Assembly (NCBI GenBank): GCA_004195335.1
Contig: SDWK01000470.1
Span: 1-5,098 of the forward strand
Reading direction: 5' to 3'
Length of the DNA: 5,098 bases
Source of the DNA: Shewanella sp.
GTDB lineage: Bacteria > Pseudomonadota > Gammaproteobacteria > Enterobacterales > Shewanellaceae
Shown here: positions 1-5,077 of the stretch, one piece after another
Layout: each line of letters starts with the position of its first letter
Numbering within the stretch: position 1 is the first letter of the stretch
Program-made: the position numbers and the translations under genes
Notes under the pieces: model-generated
The model's database searches: none
Seen by the model: only the letters and a program-made list of their open reading frames with translations
What the model was told of the DNA's origin: nothing

Positions 1-41
1 GCAATTAAACTAAGACCTGAGTTACGCATCAGTCCTGTCAT
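1..41 (-). CDS. 5' end of an unidentified gene running off the left edge
   Basis: Thirteen complete codons plus two bases are visible, reading MTGLMRNSGLSLI and then off the window without a stop. The start is chosen because an AGGAAGGG Shine-Dalgarno sits six bases upstream and a candidate promoter lies about 80 bases upstream. An internal ATG at codon 5 is too far from that ribosome binding site. The pattern of a basic residue followed by a hydrophobic run (MRNSGLSLI) could begin a signal peptide or membrane anchor, but 13 residues are too few to say. In Escherichia coli the gene after pabA is argD; this N-terminus does not look like ArgD to me. Function is unknown. Confidence 0.55.
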   Translation of the reverse strand, partial: MTGLMRNSGLSLI

Positions 42-43
42 TT

Positions 44-51
44 CCCTTCCT
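44..51 (-). promoter_or_regulatory. Shine-Dalgarno of the left-edge gene
   Basis: On the minus strand the bases read AGGAAGGG, close to the anti-Shine-Dalgarno complement, with the AGGA core six bases before the ATG at 41. This is the strongest argument that the truncated reading frame at the left edge is a real gene. Confidence 0.6.
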
Positions 52-62
52 TTTTTATTTTT

Positions 63-102
63 CAACGAACATCAGTGCCTCATACAAGAACAAGGTTCGT
101 TG
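63..102. repeat. 8-bp inverted repeat upstream of the left-edge gene
   Basis: CAACGAAC at 63-70 and GTTCGTTG at 95-102 are perfect reverse complements separated by 24 bases. If transcription starts near 113, as the candidate promoter at 120-148 predicts, the whole element lies in the 5' leader of the left-edge gene, ending about 12 bases before its ribosome binding site. It could be a leader stem-loop or an operator, or it could be chance; only the pairing is seen directly. Confidence 0.35.
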
Positions 103-119
103 GTATTATTTTGCGGATA

Positions 120-148
120 TTTATATCACAAATGGAATAACGTTGAAT
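120..148 (-). promoter_or_regulatory. Candidate sigma70 promoter of the left-edge gene
   Basis: On the minus strand TATAAA (125-120) is preceded by TGA, giving an extended -10 form TGaTATAAA. Seventeen bases upstream is a weak -35, ATTCAA (148-143). The predicted start near 113 gives a leader of about 70 bases. An imperfect dyad, TGAAT/ATTCA with 7 bases between (144-160), covers the -35 and could be an operator. The match is moderate and no experiment supports it. Confidence 0.35.
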
Positions 149-230
149 GAGGAATATTCATAAAACTTGTAACAGAGGTTTAATCAGAGATAGGGGTTAT
201 AAGTCTACGCTTAGGAAAGAGTGTAAACAT

Positions 231-800
231 TCAAGCGTTCAAAAAGTTTTGTAAAAGCTCATGACCTTGCTCGGTAAGCACCGACTCAGGGTGAAACTGA
301 ACCCCATATATAGGCAATCTTTTATGTCTCATGGCCATTATCTCCACGCCATGTATCGGATCGGTATACCAGGCATCTAAAATAAACGGCTCAGGAACTG
401 ACTCAATTAATAGAGAGTGGTAGCGAGTCACTGTCAGTGGATTATTCAGCTTAGAGAAAATGCCTTGGCCCAGATGTTCTATCACACTCGTCTTGCCATG
501 CATGACCCGCTTGGCTCTTATCACGTTAGCACCAAATACCTGTGCTATCGCTTGATGTCCTAGGCAGACACCCAATATAGGCAATTTGCCGGCAAAATAT
601 TCTATTACTGACAGTGAGATCCCCGCTTCATTAGGACTACAAGGGCCGGGAGAGATCACCAAGCGAGTAGGCTTCAACGATTCAATCTGCTCAATAGTGA
701 TCTCATCATTACGCTTAACAACGACCTCCTGACCTAGTTGCTGAAAATACTGCACTAGATTAAAGGTAAAAGAGTCATAATTATCGATCATCAAAAGCAT
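231..800 (-). CDS. pabA: Aminodeoxychorismate synthase component 2 (PabA), glutamine amidotransferase
   Basis: Cytoplasmic class I (triad) glutamine amidotransferase of 189 residues, close to the 187 of E. coli PabA. It hydrolyses glutamine and passes ammonia to PabB, which converts chorismate to 4-amino-4-deoxychorismate for p-aminobenzoate and folate synthesis. Visible hallmarks are the N-terminal [11 protein letters not shown] (5-15), the oxyanion-loop region [10 protein letters not shown] (51-60), the nucleophile in GVCLGHQ (Cys79), TRYHSL (125-130), and the catalytic His170 and Glu172 in VQFHPES. The close relative TrpG is the main alternative. PabA is preferred because TRYHSL and [14 protein letters not shown] match E. 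coli PabA closely and no trp gene is nearby. ATG at 800 matches the family N-terminus, although codon 4 is also ATG and no strong Shine-Dalgarno is visible. No clear terminator follows. It is separated from sspB by a terminator, so it is probably its own transcription unit. Confidence 0.93.
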   Translation of the reverse strand: MLLMIDNYDSFTFNLVQYFQQLGQEVVVKRNDEITIEQIESLKPTRLVISPGPCSPNEAGISLSVIEYFAGKLPILGVCLGHQAIAQVFGANVIRAKRVMHGKTSVIEHLGQGIFSKLNNPLTVTRYHSLLIESVPEPFILDAWYTDPIHGVEIMAMRHKRLPIYGVQFHPESVLTEQGHELLQNFLNA

Positions 801-879
801 AAAGGGTCAGATATCCATAGATGAAATATGTCATTGCGATTGGCCGAAGATGCTACCACAGAGCGAAGCCTTGATCACC

Positions 880-963
880 TCACTCGATAGCTCTAACGTG
901 ATTTTTAGCTGCTAGTCCCATAACCTTAAGAAGGTTCTGCAATAGGTCTCCTAACTTATTCAT
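880..963 (-). CDS. Doubtful 27-codon ORF upstream of pabA
   Basis: This ATG-to-TGA frame lies in the 275-base gap between sspB and pabA, on the same strand. The peptide begins MNKLGDLLQNLLKVMGLAAK and ends NHVRAIE. Hydrophobic residues fall at 4, 7, 8, 11, 12, 15 and 18, the spacing of an amphipathic helix, with a slightly positive net charge. Points against it: no good Shine-Dalgarno (only a GGGG about ten bases upstream), no clear promoter, and a length that can occur by chance. It does not look like an amino-acid attenuation leader because no residue is strongly repeated apart from leucine. The stop lies 79 bases before the pabA start. Product and function are unknown; conservation would decide whether it is real. 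Confidence 0.2.
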   Translation of the reverse strand: MNKLGDLLQNLLKVMGLAAKNHVRAIE

Positions 964-1032
964 AAACCGGAGCCCCGAATCAAAGCACTATCAGACTAAA
1001 GCTGAACAATAGATAGGGATACAGACAGGCAT

Positions 1033-1062
1033 AAAAAAAGCCAGTCATCAGACTGGCTTTTT
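1033..1062 (-). terminator. Rho-independent terminator of sspAB
   Basis: A perfect stem pairs GCCAGTC (1040-1046) with GACTGGC (1051-1057) around a four-base loop. Flanking A and T runs can extend pairing to 12 bp (1035-1062). In the minus direction the stem is followed by seven T, and it begins about 13 bases after the sspB stop. The opposite side carries five T, so it may also work from the plus strand, but no convergent gene is visible to need that. Confidence 0.9.
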
Positions 1063-1075
1063 AGAAGACTAAGTA

Positions 1076-1531
1076 CTACTTAACCAATGTGAGGTGACCT
1101 CGACGCTTAGGTTCAGGTGCTGGAGGAGCTTCTTCTGTCGGCACTGCTTCATCTGTTGCTTCTTTAACAACACTTAAACCAGCTTCAACAGGCTCATCTT
1201 CAAGTTGATATGCATCTTCCATATCGAAAACGGTGCCTGCACCATTTTCTCTGGCATAAATAGCAACAATTGCAGCCATAGGCAAAACAACTTGCTGGGG
1301 AACACCACCAAAACGGGCACTGAACTCAATAAAATCATGTCCAATCTGTAGGTTACCTACAGCTGAATCAGTAATATTAAGCACAATTTGACCATCTTTC
1401 ACATACTGTTGTGGAACCTGAGTACCCGGAACATAGGCGTCAACGACGACATGGGGCGTCAACTCATTATCCATCAACCAGTCATAATATGCTTGTAGCA
1501 AATATGGACGATTCGGGGTCATAGGTTTCAT
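1076..1531 (-). CDS. sspB: ClpXP protease specificity-enhancing factor SspB
   Basis: Adaptor of 151 residues that binds ssrA-tagged proteins released from stalled ribosomes, and also the RseA fragment in E. coli, and delivers them to ClpXP in the cytoplasm. The substrate-binding domain covers about residues 6-103, with conserved RPYLLQAYYDWL (8-19), NELTPHVVVD (22-31), DGQIVLNI (46-53), ARFGG (72-76) and IYARENGAGT (91-100). A flexible acidic, proline-rich linker (about 104-141) leads to the ClpX-docking tail GHLTLVK (145-151), equivalent to ALRVVK in E. coli. The linker is shorter than in the 165-residue E. coli protein. Its ATG overlaps the sspA TAA by one base (TAATG), implying translational coupling. 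Codon 4 is also ATG, but the first ATG fits family alignment better. A terminator follows directly. Confidence 0.95.
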   Translation of the reverse strand: MKPMTPNRPYLLQAYYDWLMDNELTPHVVVDAYVPGTQVPQQYVKDGQIVLNITDSAVGNLQIGHDFIEFSARFGGVPQQVVLPMAAIVAIYARENGAGTVFDMEDAYQLEDEPVEAGLSVVKEATDEAVPTEEAPPAPEPKRRGHLTLVK

Positions 1532-2160
1532 TAGATACTCATGCGCATTTCGCGCTCGGTCTCAGTTAAAGATGCTTTAAATGACTCGCGGTCGAACAAG
1601 CGTGTCATGTAGGCCTTAACTTCTTTAGCTGCACGCATATCAAGTTCGATACCTAGTACAGGTAAACGCCAAAGCAGTGGACCAAGATAACAATCGGCTA
1701 ATCCAAACTCTTCGGCCATAAAGTATGGCATCTCTGAAAATACTGGAGCGATAGCGGTTAGGCTCTCTTGAAGCTCTTTACGAGCAGCATCGGCACGATC
1801 GCCGTTTCTGATACGTTCGACTAATGAATACCAATCAGTTTCAATTCGGTTCATCATTAAGCGAGTGCGACCACGAGATACCGGGTAAACAGGCATAAGA
1901 GGCGGATGAGGGAAACGCTCGTCCAAGTACTCCATGATAATGCGAGAGTTGTAAAGCACTAACTCACGATCAACTAATGTCGGCACTGTGTTATAAGGGT
2001 TCAATTCGATTAAATCTTCAGGCATCTCATTTGGATCAACCTGTAGTACATCAACCGTTACCCCTTTTTCAGCCAAGACAATACGAACTTGGTGACTATA
2101 GAGATCGTCTGCACCTGAAAACAGGGTCATGATTGAGCGTTTATTGGCAGCAACAGCCAT
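1531..2160 (-). CDS. sspA: Stringent starvation protein A (SspA)
   Basis: RNA-polymerase-associated protein of 209 residues with a glutathione S-transferase fold. In E. coli it helps cells survive starvation and acid stress, lowers H-NS levels, and is needed for phage P1 late transcription. A thioredoxin-like N-terminal domain (about 10-88) contains VRIVLAEKGV and NTVPTLVDREL. A helical C-terminal domain contains DWYSLVERI, DCYLGPLLWRLP and LTETEREMR. The PHP surface patch known to matter in E. coli SspA is intact at 84-86 (ERFPHPPLMP). The start at 2160 gives MAVAANKRS, identical to the E. coli N-terminus, and has GGAGGG six bases upstream. A longer in-frame ATG at 2202 would begin inside the upstream terminator and is rejected. 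The gene is cotranscribed with sspB. How it is transcribed past the terminator at 2185-2225 is unclear. Confidence 0.96.
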   Translation of the reverse strand: MAVAANKRSIMTLFSGADDLYSHQVRIVLAEKGVTVDVLQVDPNEMPEDLIELNPYNTVPTLVDRELVLYNSRIIMEYLDERFPHPPLMPVYPVSRGRTRLMMNRIETDWYSLVERIRNGDRADAARKELQESLTAIAPVFSEMPYFMAEEFGLADCYLGPLLWRLPVLGIELDMRAAKEVKAYMTRLFDRESFKASLTETEREMRMSI

Positions 2161-2165
2161 TGATA

Positions 2166-2171
2166 CCCTCC
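2166..2171 (-). promoter_or_regulatory. Shine-Dalgarno that fixes the sspA start
   Basis: GGAGGG on the minus strand lies five bases before the ATG at 2160. It is a strong, well-spaced site, and it falls inside the spurious longer reading frame starting at 2202, so it supports the shorter 209-residue SspA. Confidence 0.85.
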
Positions 2172-2184
2172 GGAACTTAAAAGT

Positions 2185-2225
2185 CAAAAAAACAAAAAGC
2201 AAACGAGGGGCAGAGCCCCCCGTTT
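2185..2225 (-). terminator. Rho-independent terminator between petC and sspA
   Basis: On the minus strand AAACGGGGGGC pairs with GCCCCTCGTTT over 11 positions (one G-U pair) around a three-base TCT loop, covering 2201-2225. It is followed by GC, five T, G and seven T. Only the minus direction has a T run. It begins about 37 bases after the petC stop and its T run ends about 25 bases before the sspA ATG. It should end most petABC transcripts. Whether it fully insulates sspAB or works as a partial attenuator cannot be told from sequence. Confidence 0.9.
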
Positions 2226-2262
2226 ACAATATGCGGATAGTACATTCTAACCTTTAAAAGGG

Positions 2263-2988
2263 TTAGTGTACATCTTTCCAGTACTCTTTCTTCAACAGAT
2301 AAGCAATGATGAAGAAGATAAACAGGAAGCCCATCACCCACCAACCCATGCTTTCACGCTCGAGTTTTACTGGGTCACCAGAGTAAACCAGGAAGCCCGT
2401 GATATCACGTACCACTTGGTCATACTCTTCAGCCGATAGTTTACCGCCAGTAGCGACTAGAGTAGTCACTTCAGTCCCGTCTTCCTGCTTAACAACTTGC
2501 TTTACAGGAAGTCCTTGCAGATGTTCGAGAACATGAGGCATACCTACAGAAGGAAAGACTGTGTTGTTCACACCAAAAGGACGATTCTCATCTTTATAAA
2601 AGCCTTTCAAATAGGTATAAACCCAGTCAGCGCCACGCACTCGTGCGACTAAAGTCAAATCCGGAGGCACTGCACCAAACCATTTAGCTGCATCGGCTTC
2701 TGGAATCGCGTTTTGCATCAAATCGCCAGGCTTAGCATTCTCATCGAACATATACTTGCTACGCATATCATCGAGTGAAATATCTAAATCTTCGGCTACA
2801 CGATTGTAACGCTGATACTGAGTACTATGACATCCAGAACAGTTGTGTTGAAAAAGATCAACACCACGTTGCAAAGACGCTTTGTCGTTTAGATCGACGT
2901 TAGCACTCTCTAAGTGTACGTGTGAACCACCCGCCGCAAATGCGAGAGACGGAATTAAGGTAACTAATGCAATAATCAATTTTTTCAT
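2263..2988 (-). CDS. petC: Ubiquinol-cytochrome c reductase, cytochrome c1 subunit
   Basis: Membrane-anchored c-type cytochrome of the bc1 complex, 241 residues. It takes electrons from the Rieske cluster and gives them to a soluble cytochrome c in the periplasm. A Sec signal peptide (1-18, ending AFA) is followed by the heme-attachment motif CSGCH (Cys50, Cys53, His54 as axial ligand), RYNRVAEDL (60-68), the cytochrome c1 motif VPPDLTLVAR (107-116), and the likely axial Met150 in SVGMPHVL. One C-terminal transmembrane helix (about 215-232), followed by KKEYWKDVH, leaves most of the protein in the periplasm. The ATG overlaps the petB TAA by one base (TAATG). A GAGAGG about 11 bases upstream lies inside petB. 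All expected heme and anchor elements are present. It is the last gene before the terminator at 2185-2225. Confidence 0.96.
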   Translation of the reverse strand: MKKLIIALVTLIPSLAFAAGGSHVHLESANVDLNDKASLQRGVDLFQHNCSGCHSTQYQRYNRVAEDLDISLDDMRSKYMFDENAKPGDLMQNAIPEADAAKWFGAVPPDLTLVARVRGADWVYTYLKGFYKDENRPFGVNNTVFPSVGMPHVLEHLQGLPVKQVVKQEDGTEVTTLVATGGKLSAEEYDQVVRDITGFLVYSGDPVKLERESMGWWVMGFLFIFFIIAYLLKKEYWKDVH

Positions 2989-4202
2989 TAGTGAGTCAAC
3001 CTCTCAGGAACAGGCTTAGTCTTCTCGTTCTTACTGTATATCCAAAGGAATACGAAGAAACCAAAGTAAGTCAGAGTAAAAACACGAGCAGCGATGGTTA
3101 ATGCAGGACTTGCTGCAACAGCACCTAAATAACCAAGAATAACGAAAGACACTGCAAACTGAGCTATGTTCAGCTTATGCGTCAGGCTACGGTAACGAAC
3201 AGACTTAACCTTACAACGATCTAACCAAGGCAATACAAATAGAACGGCTATCGCAAGTCCCATGCCAACGACACCTAACAACTTATCAGGAATCGCACGC
3301 AAGATTGCGTAGAAAGGAGTGAAATACCAAACTGGCGCAATATGCTCAGGTGTCTTCATCGAGTTAGCCGCTTCGAAGTTCGGTCCTTCAAGGAAGTAAC
3401 CGCCACCTTCTGGCATAAAGAACAAGACGTAACAGAAGACGATTAAGAAGCCTGCGACACCCATGATATCTTTAACTGTGTAGTAAGGATGGAATGGAAT
3501 ACCATCTTTAGGCCAGCCATTCTCATCTTTATTCTTCTTAATCTCGATACCATCTGGGTTGTTTGACCCCACTTCATGTAACGCGATTAAGTGCAAAAAG
3601 ACTAAGACAACCAAAACCAGTGGCAGTGCAATAACATGCAAGGCGAAGAAACGGTTTAGAGTGGCACCGGATACAACGAAATCACCACGGATCCACAGTG
3701 TTAAGTCATCACCTATCACAGGAATCGCACCAAAGAGTGAGATAATGACCTGTGCGCCCCAGTAAGACATCTGTCCCCAAGGTAGCAAGTAACCCATAAA
3801 GGCTTCAGCCATCAACACGAGGAAGATAAGCATACCGAAGAGCCAGAGTAACTCTCTAGGCTTCTGGTACGAGCCGTAGATCAAACCACGGAACATATGC
3901 AGATAGATAACGACAAAAAATGCCGAGGCACCGGTAGAGTGCATATAACGCAACAACCAACCGTACTCAACATCACGCATGATATATTCGATCGATGCAA
4001 ACGCACCTTCGGCCGTTGGCACATAATTCATGGTCAGCCAGATACCTGTTAGTAACTGGTTAACCAGTACCAACATAGCTAAAGAACCAAAGAAATACCA
4101 AAAGTTAAAGTTAGTCGGCGTCGCATAGTGACCAATATGGCGATTATAGGTCGCCGTCATAGGGATGCGAGCATCGATCCAATCAACAATATTCTTAACC
4201 AT
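2988..4202 (-). CDS. petB: Ubiquinol-cytochrome c reductase, cytochrome b subunit
   Basis: Catalytic integral-membrane subunit of the bc1 complex, 404 residues with the usual eight-helix layout. It binds hemes bL and bH and forms the Qo and Qi quinone sites. The probable heme ligands are His88 and His102 in helix B (YMHSTGASAFF...HMFRG) and His189 and His204 in helix D (FFALHVIALP...LHLIALHE). Other landmarks are GYLLPWGQMSYWGA (137-150), SNNPDG (213-218) and KTPEHIAPVWYFTPFYAILR (283-302). Two variants stand out: the Qo motif is PVWY (290-293) instead of PEWY, and the helix D histidines have 14 residues between them, against 13 in helix B. From memory, both also occur in beta/gammaproteobacterial homologues such as Pseudomonas. 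The ATG overlaps the petA TAA (TAATG), and a GGGAG at 4210-4214 inside petA serves as ribosome binding site. It is a full bc1-type cytochrome b rather than split b6/subunit IV. Confidence 0.97.
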   Translation of the reverse strand: MVKNIVDWIDARIPMTATYNRHIGHYATPTNFNFWYFFGSLAMLVLVNQLLTGIWLTMNYVPTAEGAFASIEYIMRDVEYGWLLRYMHSTGASAFFVVIYLHMFRGLIYGSYQKPRELLWLFGMLIFLVLMAEAFMGYLLPWGQMSYWGAQVIISLFGAIPVIGDDLTLWIRGDFVVSGATLNRFFALHVIALPLVLVVLVFLHLIALHEVGSNNPDGIEIKKNKDENGWPKDGIPFHPYYTVKDIMGVAGFLIVFCYVLFFMPEGGGYFLEGPNFEAANSMKTPEHIAPVWYFTPFYAILRAIPDKLLGVVGMGLAIAVLFVLPWLDRCKVKSVRYRSLTHKLNIAQFAVSFVILGYLGAVAASPALTIAARVFTLTYFGFFVFLWIYSKNEKTKPVPERLTH

Positions 4203-4792
4203 TAGACTGCTCCCTGATCAACACCGATGATGACATTGCCATCGTCGATATACTGGTGAGGTGGAACAACTAAGTTCAGTGGTGCCGGAACTCCCTGGAA
4301 TACTCGACCAGCCATATCAAATTTAGAGCCATGACATGGACAGAAGAAACCGGAAGGCACACCCTCAACCTGCTCACCAAAAGTATCTGGCAGATAGGTA
4401 GGAGAACAACCTAAGTGAGTACATAAACCTACGGCAATAAAGTACTCAGGGTTGATAGAGCGAACTGCGTTTTGTGCATAAGCAGGCTGTTGCTCTTCTG
4501 CTGATGCTGGATCGCGTAATTGATCATCGAGAGTGGAGAGGTTTTTCAGGATCTCTTCAGTACGACGTACAACCCATACAGGCTTTCCACGCCATTCTAC
4601 ACGGATCAGCTGACCCGGCTCTACTTTACTAATATTTACTTCAACCGGCGCACCTGCAGCTTTCGCTTTGGCACTCGGATTCCATGACTTTATAAAAGGA
4701 ACCGCTACAGCGACGGCACCTACACCACCTACTACGGCAGTGGCTGCAGTCAGAAATCTGCGACGTCCGGTATCGACTGGCGCATTGCTCAT
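4202..4792 (-). CDS. petA: Ubiquinol-cytochrome c reductase, Rieske iron-sulfur subunit
   Basis: Rieske [2Fe-2S] protein of the bc1 complex, 196 residues. It oxidises quinol at the Qo site and shuttles electrons to cytochrome c1. The N-terminus carries a twin-arginine export motif (GRRRFLTA, 9-16) and one hydrophobic helix (about 17-35) that stays as an anchor, so the cluster domain is folded before export and sits in the periplasm. The cluster motifs are CTHLGC (Cys124 and His126 as ligands, Cys129) and CPCHGS (Cys151 and His154 as ligands, Cys153); Cys129 and Cys153 are the expected disulfide pair. A proline-rich loop, GVPAPLNL (167-174), follows as usual. The start at 4792 has GGAG eight bases upstream (4801-4804). 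It is the first gene of petABC, downstream of the control region 4793-5098, and its stop overlaps the petB start. Confidence 0.97.
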   Translation of the reverse strand: MSNAPVDTGRRRFLTAATAVVGGVGAVAVAVPFIKSWNPSAKAKAAGAPVEVNISKVEPGQLIRVEWRGKPVWVVRRTEEILKNLSTLDDQLRDPASAEEQQPAYAQNAVRSINPEYFIAVGLCTHLGCSPTYLPDTFGEQVEGVPSGFFCPCHGSKFDMAGRVFQGVPAPLNLVVPPHQYIDDGNVIIGVDQGAV

Positions 4793-4891
4793 CCACTTAT
4801 CTCCAGAGAGTGTTGGAATTTTTGTTTTAAATTATTTTTCGAATATAGGGCTTTAACCTAAAACTCAAAAACGAAACCTGAGGCGGGGCTC

Positions 4892-4920
4892 ATTATACCC
4901 AAAAATTTGAGCTGGATCAT
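4892..4920 (-). promoter_or_regulatory. Candidate proximal promoter of petABC
   Basis: The minus strand has a perfect TATAAT (4897-4892). At 17-bp spacing the -35 hexamer is ATGATC (4920-4915), only three of six matches to TTGACA, so the promoter may need an activator. The predicted start near 4885 leaves a leader of roughly 90 bases to petA. The upstream side overlaps one arm of the inverted repeat (4906-4916), which is where a regulator could act. Confidence 0.5.
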
Positions 4921-4975
4921 AGTAAAACTATAAACAAAGTTAACTAAGGTAGAAAAACTTCCGTTCCAGCTCAAA
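4906..4975. repeat. 11-bp inverted repeat in the petABC control region
   Basis: TTTGAGCTGGA at 4906-4916 and TCCAGCTCAAA at 4965-4975 are perfect reverse complements with 48 bases between them. The inner arm covers the spacer and edge of the -35 of the proximal promoter; the outer arm lies 14 bases downstream of the distal -10. The arms could be two copies of a regulator site in opposite orientation, or pair in RNA made from the distal promoter. No T run suggesting a terminator follows. Confidence 0.5.
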
Positions 4976-4988
4976 AAACACGCGAACT

Positions 4989-5017
4989 TATATAGGATTT
5001 AAACAAAAACAACTCAA
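4989..5017 (-). promoter_or_regulatory. Candidate distal promoter of petABC
   Basis: On the minus strand TTGAGT (5017-5012) is followed after exactly 17 bases by TATATA (4994-4989). Each hexamer matches the sigma70 consensus at four of six positions. A start near 4982 would give a leader of about 190 bases containing the whole inverted repeat and the proximal promoter. The region is AT-rich, so chance matches are expected and confidence is limited. Confidence 0.35.
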
Positions 5018-5077
5018 TAAAAGTATGAAAACAGCAATAACATTTATCACTAAATTAGTTAGTTACAGGTTGCAAGC

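Noticed and set aside
144..160. Arginine repressor (ARG) box
   Set aside because: The half-sites match but are 7 bases apart instead of 4, so it is kept only as an unassigned dyad.
922..936. AACCTT/AAGGTT hairpin as a terminator or attenuator before pabA
   Set aside because: The stem is 6 bp and AT-rich with no T run following.
3559..3765. 68-codon plus-strand frame
   Set aside because: Lies wholly inside petB on the other strand, has a lysine/threonine-rich sequence typical of antisense frames, and resembles no family I know.
4668..4856. 62-codon plus-strand frame
   Set aside because: Mostly antisense to the petA signal region; its low-complexity alanine/threonine start mirrors the Tat signal codons, and no ribosome binding site or promoter was seen.
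4858..4920. 20-codon minus-strand frame spanning the petABC TATAAT, as a possible leader peptide
   Set aside because: No Shine-Dalgarno, and the proximal promoter would start transcription inside it; length is well within chance.
4931..4950. ArcA-like GTTA repeats around the GTTAAC palindrome (4939-4944)
   Set aside because: The second half-site is degenerate and its spacing does not match the ArcA direct-repeat pattern; such AT-rich matches are common.
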